Below are positions 1 through 11,300 of a stretch of DNA of 64,000 nt, piece after piece. Under the pieces are notes generated by a model. That model was not told where the DNA came from. It saw only the letters and a program-made list of their open reading frames with translations, and did no database searches. This stretch comes from Sweltsa coloradensis (Eukaryota; Arthropoda; Insecta; Plecoptera; Chloroperlidae): assembly GCA_024449915.1 (NCBI GenBank), contig JAMZAV010001446.1, positions 124,001 to 188,000 of the forward strand. Reading direction: 5' to 3'. Within the stretch, counting starts at the first letter, position 1; each line of letters starts with the position of its first letter. Made by a program: the position numbers and the translations under genes.

Positions 1-422
1 TTCCATTTCACTACACTGGAGAAAAAAATCCGGAATGTTTTTTTTTCTTTCTTTTTGTATTTTTGTGTGTCTGTGAACACGATTCCGGCTAAACCAATAC
101 TCCAATTGCGATGAAATTTTATGGAGGTCTATGAAATCTCTGAACAAAGAACTGCACGGGGGGGAAAAATCGATCGAAAAATTATTTCTCGTGAAAATCG
201 CAACTTTACGATTTTTTTTCGATTTTTAAAAAAATTCTTCGACTTATAACATCTACATGCTTTATCCGATTGTAATGATTTTTTCACAGAACCTTAATTT
301 AATGAATTAATATATTCGTGTGAAATTTGAGCGCAATCGAAAAATCGCAATTTTACGCTTTTTTTCGTTTTTAAAAAATTACGCTCATCCATCAACGCGG
401 CGGGACTTAAGCGTTTTCCTAG
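1..422 (-). mobile_element. Helitron-like copy H1, cut by the window edge
   Basis: The left edge is already inside the 5' region (CACTACACTGGAG..., poly-T, CGATTCCGGCTAAACC). The right end is complete: CGCTCATCC, an AACGC...GCGTT hairpin and CCTAG at 418-422 followed by T. See the entry at 24073 for the family description. Confidence 0.8.
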
Positions 423-1059
423 TATATTAATGGTCTGAGGAATTCTATCAGAATATTGCTCTCGATGATTACACAAATAAAGCAGGTAATATTGCTGCTT
501 TGCAGGTCCTGGTAGTGATGATGACGAGACCCAGTGGGGATGACGTAGACGTAGTACAGCCTGCAGGAGTCACAGCGCGTGAACGAGTCGAGCCTAGTCC
601 TACACAAACACGATGAGATGAAATGGGAGAATAGACAGACACAAATTTTTGTTAAAATTTATTGCCGTTTGTTTGGGAGTCTTTTATATTTTTTCGTACC
701 GGAAAACAAATGGCTGTCTCGTAGTGGGATTGGGTTTGGGTCGAGTGGAAAATAAAGGCTTGTATTTGAGCGCAAGATAAAGTAGTCGTCCCGAGGGAGA
801 ATCTAGACGAAACCTTTCTGCTCTTCTGCAGCTTGCAACTGCTCCGATTTATTACACCAGCTCTCGCGCAGTTATTGGCATACCGTGTGGTGTTCACTTG
901 CATCGCATCCTGGAGGGAAAACGAAATTGTTTAATTTTATGGACGTGACAAAAGTAACAAGAATTTGCATTAAGTTGTAGTTTGAAATTACTTTTAAATG
1001 TTGTCGTTATTTTACTTTCCGATACATGCCCTGCTGGAAAACTATTAGTGATGTTCGAA
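423..1059. other. No recognisable feature
   Basis: Unique-looking sequence with only short chance open frames on the minus strand. No coding similarity, repeats or RNA gene recognised. Confidence 0.5.
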
Positions 1060-1135
1060 CTCTCAGCGCTTGACTCTGATTCGGGAGGTCCCGGTTTCGA
1101 ATCCCGTCGTGACCTTCAATCCTGACGGAAGTTTT
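1060..1135 (+). repeat. Possible tRNA-derived SINE remnant
   Basis: GGTTTCGAATCCCG near 1092-1105 resembles a Pol III B box (GGTTCGANTCC with one extra T), preceded by a GACTCTGATTC segment in the place of an anticodon arm. No convincing A box or paired acceptor stem, so this is weak. Confidence 0.25.
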
Positions 1136-1236
1136 TTCGGAGGTTTTCAGTCGTTAAAGCGAATGCGAGGTATTGAGTCCTCTTAAACAGCCCTCGGATA
1201 TCCCTTCACAATTGTCCTGTCAGCAACATGCCTGAG

Positions 1237-1259
1237 TGAGAGAGAGAGAGAGAGAGAGA
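1237..1259. repeat. (GA)n microsatellite
   Basis: About eleven uninterrupted GA units. Confidence 0.95.
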
Positions 1260-2231
1260 CAAAGTTTTCCTCGGTAAAAAAATGTATCGAAATCAGGTAA
1301 GCCTTATAAAGTCAAATGAAATTGATAATTCGTATGATAAAGCGCTGCTGATGATCAGTTAAGTACACGCGATCATATGAAGTGTGAGGTCGCTGATACA
1401 ACACCCCGGCCATTCGTAATATGGAATATTTCCTCAAGAGTTAGTCGAAATGCGAATGCAGTGAGTGAGCTATTAAATAGACGTGGACAGTCCCTTCAAT
1501 CTATACTCACACATTCTAACGCCCCCCCCCCCCATATGTGGTTCGCATAAAGTCACATAAATAGGGGAAATTGTGTCTTGGCAGGTTTACAGTTTATACA
1601 GAGAAATATTTATTAGCATTTATTTAATTTACAGTCAGTGTGAATTTGGAAGAGATACTCAAGTTAACTGTAAGTGGTTGGAAGTAGTAACTAAATACCA
1701 CTATTCTAGGCCAAACTAGCTTTGTGATCGTTGTTACTATCACATTTATTTCCTCAAGTGGTATTTGATTTATGTTAAGCACTGCAAATTAATTTATAAA
1801 TTAATTAATTCAAATTCACATACGATTAGGGCGCTGGTTCAAAGCGTATGGCTCTACGGGGCCACGTGGATTCGAACTTTGAATAAAGTATAGATTTTTT
1901 GTGATTTCCTTCATCGTCATCTATCACAACTCATCGTCTCGCATAGCCTTAGTGCATTAATAGAGATGCTAAGCGCCAAAAGCATCATTATTCATTATCA
2001 TTAATTTGAAATCCCGGGGTTTTATGGGAGGTCGATCGTGGGGTGTATCGATCTTGTCTCGACTACGACCACGGTGTCGACTAGTCGAGTTCGAGAATAA
2101 TAATGGCGGAAAGCTAAAGTTCACCGACTGTTTGGAACCTGTCGAAACACGTGTGTTCGGTCTCACCACAGTGAAATTTACAACATTTTTTTATCATTGT
2201 GATACTTTAATCTTTTACTAAAAGGTCAAAC
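1260..2231 (+). promoter_or_regulatory. HEATR3 upstream region and 5' UTR
   Basis: This must contain the promoter and 5' leader, but no TATA box or initiator can be singled out. A poly-C run lies at about 1521-1534. An in-frame TAA at 2208-2210 ends the upstream frame, so the ATG at 2232 is the first possible start in its frame. The transcription start cannot be placed from sequence. Confidence 0.4.
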
Positions 2232-2390
2232 ATGGGAAAGGCAAAACGAGGTAGAAGTAAGAAGAGAAATAAGCTCTACAATCCATTGGAAGTCCCTGGT
2301 GCGGCTTCACAGAGCCAAGAAGAATTAAGCAACGGAGATGTAAAAAGCATTTCTGACAAAGATGCTGCTATTCTGGCGGTTGTGGACCAA
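2232..2390 (+). CDS. HEATR3: HEATR3 exon 1
   Basis: Encodes residues 1-53, beginning MGKAKRGRSKKRNK. The lysine/arginine-rich start resembles the basic N-terminus of human HEATR3 (MGKSRTKRFKR). The donor is GTAAGT directly after codon 53 (phase 0). The rest is a low-complexity, probably disordered linker. Confidence 0.93.
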
Positions 2391-5300
2391 GTAAGTATTC
2401 AGCCTAGAGTCGAGACTTTACCCTCGATTCTGTACAGCCAAGTTTAGGTCTAGGCCTATAATAGCCTAGGTAGGCTTGGGCCTTGAGAAATTCCTAGGCC
2501 CCTAGCGGTTGCAGGCTAGGGCCTAGGCCAGCCTACTAGGCTAGGGCCTAGGGCCTACCCTAGCCCTAGTCCTAGGCACTAAAGTCTCGCCATGCTTGAG
2601 GTACAAAGTGACCAGTGAGTGACTGCCAAGACAGGTAGGCGTAGGACTAGGGCTAGGCCTATCGGTCGCCCCCATTTATTGTCTAGGCTAGGGCCAACCA
2701 ACTGCGAGGGCCTAGGCTAAGCCTAGGCCCGATAAGGGTTGGTGAATGAAAAGTCCAGCCTTGAGGTACAAAGTGATCATCAATGGACGAGACCGGTAGG
2801 CCTATCGTTCGTTCATTGTCTGCCTACTGCTGGGCCATCAAATTCCAACTCGCAACCTTCTCGTGGTTTGGCCTGTGATTAGGGGAGTTTTTCTCCCTGA
2901 AACTAATGGCGAGCTCTGGGTCGTCGTCGGGGACTTTCCCCTTCCCTTTACTACCGCCCCAACGGCGACGACAATGACAACACGGACGGATGATGACACA
3001 GACGGAGACGACCACGACGTGGGAGAACCCCTGCCCTCCCCATACGCTTGTGGCTGGTTCTGACCAGCACAGGCCTGTCCACCCCTTGTCCCCCCTCGTC
3101 ATCCCTTACGTCCCTCCCTTCGTCTCGATTAGCCAAGTTGCATAAATATGAGACGTTAAGCAATATCCAATCAAAAATCTGCCTGCTGCTAGGCTTTTCA
3201 TTTGCAACCCTTCTCTAGGGCTTAGCGGTTGGTAGACAATGAACGGGGGCGATCAATACCTGTCTCGTACGTCGATGGTCACTCTGTACCTCAACTCAAG
3301 GATGGACAGACTTTATGCCTACCTATGCAGGCAGGTTAGGGCAAGTAGCTTTACTAGCCCTATGCCCTTACCAAGACTTACCAGTGACGTGCAGTGACCT
3401 GTTGGAGTGGGTATGCTATCGGCCTAATAGTAGAACCGCGGGGGTCTGGGGGGGAGGCCCCCCAGCCTAGATTTTTTTTAAATTGCAATTGTGACGGTGC
3501 AAATCTACGTGTTTTAGACACTAGCTTGGAGAGATTGGTCAAAACGCAAAATTGTTAGGCCCATATGCGTGTTTTACGCACAAATAGGCTACCGTTAACT
3601 TAACGTTAACATGACGTGTCCTGAAGCTGTTTAAAAGTATCAGTCGGGAATTGATTTTTGTATGTGTTGTAGCCTACATTTCGGGTTTCAGTAGTTGAAT
3701 GAATTTGAATCTCTCCATGGATGGAAATCTGTCTTCCAGTTCCAGATGACGCGAAAAGTTGTCGACTTCTTCGCAATAAACGCGTAGACAAGCGTCTTGG
3801 TAATTAGCATTACCGTACCGCGTGTTCTAGAAGGTAGGCCTACATCTTCGATATCACAGTCTTCTCGTTTGTTTACAGCTTGTTCCCATACTTCCTGAAA
3901 CTTCTCTCTTTCGGTAACGCTCTTGTGTGTTGAATCATTTTGTAACAATAGCTGAAACTCTTTTGTTTGTAGAATGTCCTATAGAGAACGTCAGTGAGAC
4001 CGAACAAGTTCGAAAATACAGAAATCAAAAAGCACGTTTGTCAAATTTAGTTAAAAAAGCAAGGAATCCTTGGGCCATTACAACGTTTTCTCCGCTCCAT
4101 TGGGCCAAATTTTCAACTACGTCCTCGAAGAATGCATTGACTGTTCACCAGGGGCGGCTCGTGAGTTATCATCGTGGGGGTACGCATAATTTCGAAGTAT
4201 TATTCTGCGGGAAACAAAGGGGTCTGGGGCGCAGCCCCAGCCGCCGGAGGCGAAATTTTTTTCAGATACTAATGGTCTGAAGTACCCGGAAAACGACTTA
4301 AGAGTATATTTTTTGAATTTATTGGTCGGGAAAAACTCCCCTATGTGTAATTGTTACTTATGGAAAACCATCCAAAAAATTAATTATTATATGGTTGATT
4401 AAAATATTACATACCCGAATAATGTCCCTTCATCTCCTCCGACACGCGCCTCAAACATCACATCGTATATTTATTTTAAAATGAAGTCCATTTCTAATTT
4501 TTCGTCCAATGGTCGTTTTAAAAAACTGTTTATTTTTAGATCGCTTATTACCGAAGTCATATTATAATTTCACTTCACGGCACGATAATAATTTTAACAC
4601 TGTTTGCTCACTTCACCAACCCTGTCGCAACAACTTTCACTAGCTACTGAGCGGATTGTATTTGCGGGGGTGAATGAATGCTGCGCCTGCGAGCAAAATA
4701 CCAAGGCATTGAATGAAATAACTGGTTTTGACCCAGTCGCTTGCGCGATCTTCCAAGCTTTTTCAGACGTGATTTCAAAAGATGGCCCGGGGCTCGTTCT
4801 GCCATGCCGACCGTAGAAAACGATAATAAAAATGAACTCACATTCGGAGAGCACCCTCCTGTGGCAGCCCGCAGCACTTACCTGCTGAAGAATGACTCCT
4901 GCCGAATATGCCTTGCTTTGGGCCGGCCAAAATATCCATGCAAACAATCCAACGATTTATTGGGAATATTACGAGATTTGCTTCGAACCTTAAATTTGGA
5001 ATTTAGTTCGCGCAGATATTTGGGGGTGCGCGTGCACCTGTGCACCTATACACGAGCCGCCCCTGCTGTTCACTATCTTGATGTAAAAAACCATCTTGTA
5101 GGTGCAACAGTTGGCAATATCTTAGACGTGAACACCTTCAACCCAGCACTTCTTTTCTTTTTGGAGAATTGGAAAAAACGCTGCCAGACCTGATAGGCCT
5201 AGGGTTATTATAAACAGGCAACATTCCTGAATATTTTCACACACTTGTTGTAAAACGAGGTTTAGCCTGTCCGCGAAACAATGTAGGCCTACGAACAATG

Positions 5301-8300
5301 CTTGAGGAAAGCTTTCCTGAACACGTGTGCACAGCCCGGTTCGGTTAATTAACCTGCCATCACTGCAGCCCTGTTGTAAGATTGCGCAATCAACTTTTCT
5401 ACGAGAGAAAACTCCTCGACGATTTTGACAACATGCTCGAATAGAGCTCCAGCTGTTTTATCACTACTCATATCAATGAAGCCAAGTAATCGTTTGCGCG
5501 CTGTCCCATCCTTTGTTACATAGCGTAACACAGTCTAATGTTGTGACAAGTTCATCACATCGAATAGAGAGTCGTCTCATTGTAACGAATGGTGCATCTT
5601 TCACTTCTTGCCTGATTTTATTCCGTACTACTTTACTGACAGCCTTGATCAGATCATTCTGAATCCTGTTCAGTGTGTGTCCCGCAAAACACAGTAGCAC
5701 TTTCCAGGTGGACTTTAAGCACAGAATCATATTTGGATAAGAAGTTTAGCAGTTTGACATAATTTCCTTTGTTCATTGAATCTTCAGACCACTGCCTCCT
5801 AGATGTTCGTCGTGGCTACGAGGAGCCACGACGAACATCTAGGAGGCAGTGCTTCAGACTCATCATGACCCCAAAATGGTAATTCCTGATTAGCCAAGTA
5901 ACTCACAGTATTGTTACGTCTACGAATAATCTCTTGGTTCTTTCTCACCATTTGGTTGTGATGGGAAACATGCATTCTATGCTGCTCGTTTAATTGAAGC
6001 TCAATCCGAGTGCAACCAAAAGTGTTCAATTTTACAATTTATGCATTTAAATGGCTTTGTGACCGTTCGTGCTTGTGCGCGGCATTATAAGACGCATTTC
6101 AATTAGCATAACCTTGTTAGTTCCAAACAGTCGTAATCGTATCCAAACTAAAAAGTAAACGCGGACAACAAAACAATTTTCCTAGTGATTGCGAACCTGT
6201 CAGCCACGTTACCTTCACGTATTGCTCCGCGTGAAAGTGCCGAGTAAATTCCATTTTACCATTACTGCCCTTGCTTAGTTTGCAATGAAGGAATGTCTGG
6301 CCGTGCTCTTCCATTCTTAACAATCTGCAAAACAGTATTTTTAGCAAGTCTTGGATGATGCAAATACTAGTGCTACGGTAGTCATTATTTTACATAAAAG
6401 CAATTTGTCACTCACACAATTCACTACTAGGAAAACGCTCTAAGTCCCGCCGCGTTGTTGGATGAGCGTATATGGTGCATTGAGATGCCATGTGTTACGC
6501 GGATTTTCTGTTGTTCTGTGAAAAAATCATTACTAAGTCGAAGATTTTTTTTAATTAAATTAAATTATATAAAAAATTAACTTAATTTTTATAATTAAAT
6601 TTTTAAAAAATTAACTTAATTGTTTTAATTAATCGTAATTTTTTAAAAAGAAAAACATCGTAAAATTGCAATTTGCATAAGAAATAATTATTCGATTGCG
6701 CTCAAATTTAACACGAATATATTAATTCATGAAATTAAGATTCTGTAAAAAAATCATTACAATAGGATAAAGCATGTAGGTGTTATAAGTCAAAGAATTG
6801 TTTTTAAAAAAAAAAAAAAACATAAAATTTCGATTTTCATGGGAAATAATTTTTCTATTACGCTCAAATTTCACACGAATATCTTAATTCATAAAATTAA
6901 GGTTCTGTGAAAAAATCATTACAATCGGATAAAGCATGTAGGTGTTTATAAGTCGAAGAAATTTTTTAAAAAATCGAAAAAAATCGTAAAATTGGTTTTT
7001 TTTGTGTGAAAAAATTTCCCGATTGCGCTCATAAACGTGGCAGTTCTAAGTTCAGAGATTTCGAAGGTCTCCATAAAATTTCATCGCAATCGGAGTATCG
7101 GTTTAGCCGGAATCGTGTTAACAAACACACAAAAAATACAGAAAAAAAAAAAAAAACAATCCGGATTTTTTTCTCCAGTGTAGTGAAATGGAATCTTCGC
7201 TTCGCTCGCTACGCTCATCCAAAAAAACTCACAATTCACAAAATCGCGTAAACTTTGAAACACTTCTTTACTTGGCGAATGGCTTGTTGCAACTGGTGGG
7301 CGGCTCCGACTGCCCCGTCCCCTGCACTTGCGAGTGTAACCGAAAAAATTTAGAAAACTAGCAGTGAACGCCAAAGTTTGGAGCTTACTCGGCCTAGTTT
7401 TTTTTTCTATTACCTTCCCCTCCCGCCTTCAAGAATGACCAACAGACCTTGATGATAAAAGACCCATCCTTCGGCTTCAGTCTCCGAGAGGGCTCCGCTT
7501 ACTTGCTCCCATACTAGGAAAACGCTTAAGTCCCGCCGCGTTGTTGGATGAGCGTATATGGTGCATTGAGATGCCATGTGTTACGCGGATTTTCTGTTGT
7601 TCTGTGAAAAAATCATTACTTAATCGAAGATTTTTTAAAATTAAATTAAATTAAATAAAAAATTAACTTAATTTTTATAATTAAATAAAATAAAATAAAA
7701 AATTAACTTAATTTTTTTAATTAATCGTAATTTAAAAAAAAAAAAAATCGTAAAATTGCAATTTGTATAAGAAATAATTATTCGATTGCGCTCAAATTTA
7801 ACACGAATATATTAATTCACGAAATTAAGGTTCTGTGAAAAAATCATTACAATAAGATAAAGCATGTAGGTGTTATAAGTCAAAGAATTGTTTTAGAAAA
7901 GAAAAAAACCCGTAAAAATTTGATTTTCATGAGAAATAATTTTTCGATTACGCTCAAATTTCACACAAATATCTTAATTCATAAAATTAAGGTTCTGTAA
8001 AAAAATCATTACAATTGGATAAAGCATGTAGGTGTTATAAGTCGAAGAAATTTTTTAAAAATCGAAAAAAATCGTAAAATTGCGTTTTTATGAGAAAAAA
8101 TTTTCAGATTGCGCTCAAAAACGTGGCAGTTCTAAGTTCAGAGATTTCGAAGGTCTCCATAAAATTTCATCGCAATCGGAGTATCGGTTTAGCCGGAATC
8201 GTGTTAACAAACACACAAAAATACAGAAAGAAAAAAAAAAAAAAAAAAAAAAAAAAAACATTCCGGATTTTTTTCTCCAGTGTAGTGAAATGGAATCTTC

Positions 8301-11300
8301 GCTTTGCTCGCTACGCTCGCTACGCTCATCCAAAAACAGACCCAAAGTCGAGCGAATGCATTGACCAAGCTGGTGCAATGCAACCCCCTTTGTAGGCGGC
8401 TAAAATACATATAAATATATATAATATTATATGATATAGGGCCTAATATACTATAGGCCCTAAATATATAGGCTATACATAAATATATAAATACACACTG
8501 CGCTGAAAACATTTATCTTGCAAAATGTTGATTCAGGATATATGGTAAATATGCATTACTGTATTTAATTTAAAAAAAATGATTGGAAGAAAATGTGCTT
8601 GAATCATTGGGTATGCACTGCATACCTAGCATACCCAGTCCGCACACCCCTGGCCCTTAGCCCCTTACTCTTCATGCTATTGTAGATTTTTTATCTAGAC
8701 CAAGGCTAGGGCTAGGTGTAGGCCTAGTATTAGCGACCACTTTAGTACCGGTAGCGACCACGTAACTTTTTGAGGTTAGGTAGGGCTATTGTAATATTAT
8801 TATAAGACCTAGGCCTAGTCCTAGACATAGGCCTACCATAAGCATCATCAGCATGGATGAGAAGGTAGGCCCCCACCCCCAGCCTATTTTTAACATATCT
8901 AACAGTAGATGATGCCAACCTGTAACAATGGTTATCCCGATAGTTTTCATGCTCGATATCTAGGGCTGTTTGATTGGATGCGTTGGTAGTTTTGGTTTTT
9001 ATGAGCAGCCAGAAATGGTGCTTAATTGCGACCACCCAAATAACGAGGGATAATGGTGATGACGAGAATGGCAGCTCGATAGACCACACTATAGGCCTAA
9101 AGCCGGAAATAATTAACGGGGTGTATATTCGTATGTTGGATCCTTGGTTAGGATATTAGGGTATCACTGGACGCGGCCAATCGCACCGCTTTTTTTTACT
9201 TTTGGCAAAACTCTTTTTCGGTTGAATTGAAAGTTCTTTATGTAGCCTACCTATTTAAAATAGAAACGTTAAAGGTTTTGTAGAACTTTTGTTGTTATTT
9301 ATTTTCACGTCAAATGGCGTATTTTGGAGTATTTTAGTGAAAGAAATTATGATTTTATTTTGTTCCCAACGTATAGGCCTACTATTTGTATGCATCGTTG
9401 ATACATTGAGAACTCGACCAATAGCAAGCATCCAATGTATGAATTAATTTAAGATTTCGTAATTCGTACGTCCAACGTATCAATATACACGGGGAATAAT
9501 TAATGCCAGTAAGTGAAGGGTAGATTTCTATATTAAAGTAAGCCCTAAATAAATATTATAAACAATTTAATGCATAATTCTTAACATCATACATAAAACG
9601 ATAACGGGTGAGGCAATGCTGGCGCCCAATTGCATCACGTCACCTTGGCACACCCATAAGCACTTGAATTCAAATGTACAACGCCCTGGAGAAAAATTGA
9701 ATCGACATGACATACGTGAATTCTAAAATGCACAAAACACAGATGTTTTTATGCAGAAGAACATACAACAAACAGAATTGCTTTATGTAATAAACCCTAC
9801 TATTCACCATTGTTAAGCGTAAATTCAACGCGGCAGGAACAACCTCTTCTTTTTCCCGTTGCGTCGACTTTATGCGTAACAATGGGAGGGATAGTAGGGT
9901 TTATTACATATATCAATGCTGTTTGTTGTATGTTCTTCTGCATAAAAATATCTGTGTCTTGTGCATTTTAGAATTCTCGTATGTCGTTTCAATTTTTCTC
10001 TAGAACGTTGTACATCTGAAATTGAGTGCTTTTGAGCGTGCCATGTACATGTCTGTCTCGTGAACACTCTTAATTCCTGTAGTTAGGTAGGTGTTATTTT
10101 AACACACATGTTCAAGATTGGCAATAATATCAATCGTAATGGACACATATCGAAATAAATAAGTTCAGCCTACAGGCCTAGTATTCAATGACTTTAAACT
10201 CATTAAAATCAACTAGGTAGGCCTACACATATTCGCTCATGGAGATCGACGTCCATATGCCTAGGGGCATGGGGGCATTCCACTATTTTACGGTTTTAAA
10301 TTAATGTAGGGCCTATCGAAGTAAATATATGATTCCAAAGATGCACTGAATCTCAAACTAAAAACAAGTTTTTATTTTGCTAGGTCCTCAAAATTAATGG
10401 TTTAACATTAGTTAGTGTGTCAACAAAAGTGGCGAGTGCGACACATCTCAATTATAAACTTTATAAAAGTGGTCAGCAGCACTAAGCAGTTTTTCATCCT
10501 TTGACTCTAGCAACATTTTTGGATTCATGAAACTTCTATGCATTCCGACGCTTTCACTTAACTATTGTCGGCTCACTCAATTGAGTCAATTCACAATAAG
10601 AAATAAAAGTGTTAATGATTTGGTAACATTAGGCCAATAGTCTTATCCTAAGTTACTATGAAATTGAGTACCTAGGTACTTAGTCCATGTCATGTGCTTA
10701 TATGTTGTGTTAGCAAGCATAAATTCCACCACTTTCCTTCATTACTGGGCCTGTCAATTCCATCAAATAGGTGTAACTGCTAATTTGTGATGTGTAGGCC
10801 TATCTGAATATCTTTTTTGTTGCAGTTACAATCATCAAACGTCGAGAACAAAATATTTGGCCTTCATTCACTCGCTACAATTTTCCAAGACCCAGAGGCT
10901 GTCGGTGAAGTGCTGAAACACAAGATAGTGAAAATAGCTGGTCCACTGCTGTTTGAGAAAAGCTCTTTTGTGCGGGGTGCTGCTGCGGGTGCTCTACGTA
11001 ATCTGAGCGCATGTGGGAGTCACGAGATTTGTGATCTTCTTGTAGAACAGGATGTGATGACGCCGCTAGCTGCTTTGATTAATCAGGTAAGTGCATTCAG
11101 TTTGAATTCATGCTTTGGTCTAAGTAATGCAGATTGTCTACTCCTAGCATTGGCCTGTATGTTCCCACATTTTGTCGTATTCTTGTTAAATAATTCCACA
11201 ACTATGACTTGTTGCTTTGTTTTGACTTTGTGCAACTACTACCACTACCAGTAGGCCTCTGAGCTCAAGGGCAAGGCTAGTTGACTTCGTGCGGGGAACC

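Larger units (their letters stand above)
3382..8654 (-). mobile_element. Probable degenerate hAT element framing a transposase relic
   Basis: The left end CAGTGACGTGCAGTGACC, then TGGGTATGCTA, has a rough inverted partner at 8600-8654 (complement CAGGGGTGTGCGGACTGG, then GTATGCTA). Both fit hAT-style termini and both carry the TGGGTATGCTA word. Between them lie a broken hAT transposase (3690-6350), a young hAT MITE (4149-5065) and two Helitron-like insertions (6428-7222, 7514-8333). No clean 8-bp target duplication is seen. The joining of the two ends into one element is inference. Confidence 0.4.

Noticed and set aside
2824..3163. Overlapping frames on both strands in GC-richer DNA after exon 1
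   Set aside because: They lie inside the TA MITE and TAGGCCTA-rich DNA and show no domain.
4741..5193. 150-codon plus-strand open frame
   Set aside because: It straddles the right end of a hAT MITE and its target duplication, so it joins unrelated DNA.
8080..8395. Frames beginning MRKNFPIALKNVAVLSSEIS, repeated in many places (7006, 23097, 24047, 26746, 45537)
   Set aside because: The same Helitron-like repeat read through; it runs into poly-lysine from the A-tract and differs by frameshifts among copies, so it is not a conserved protein.
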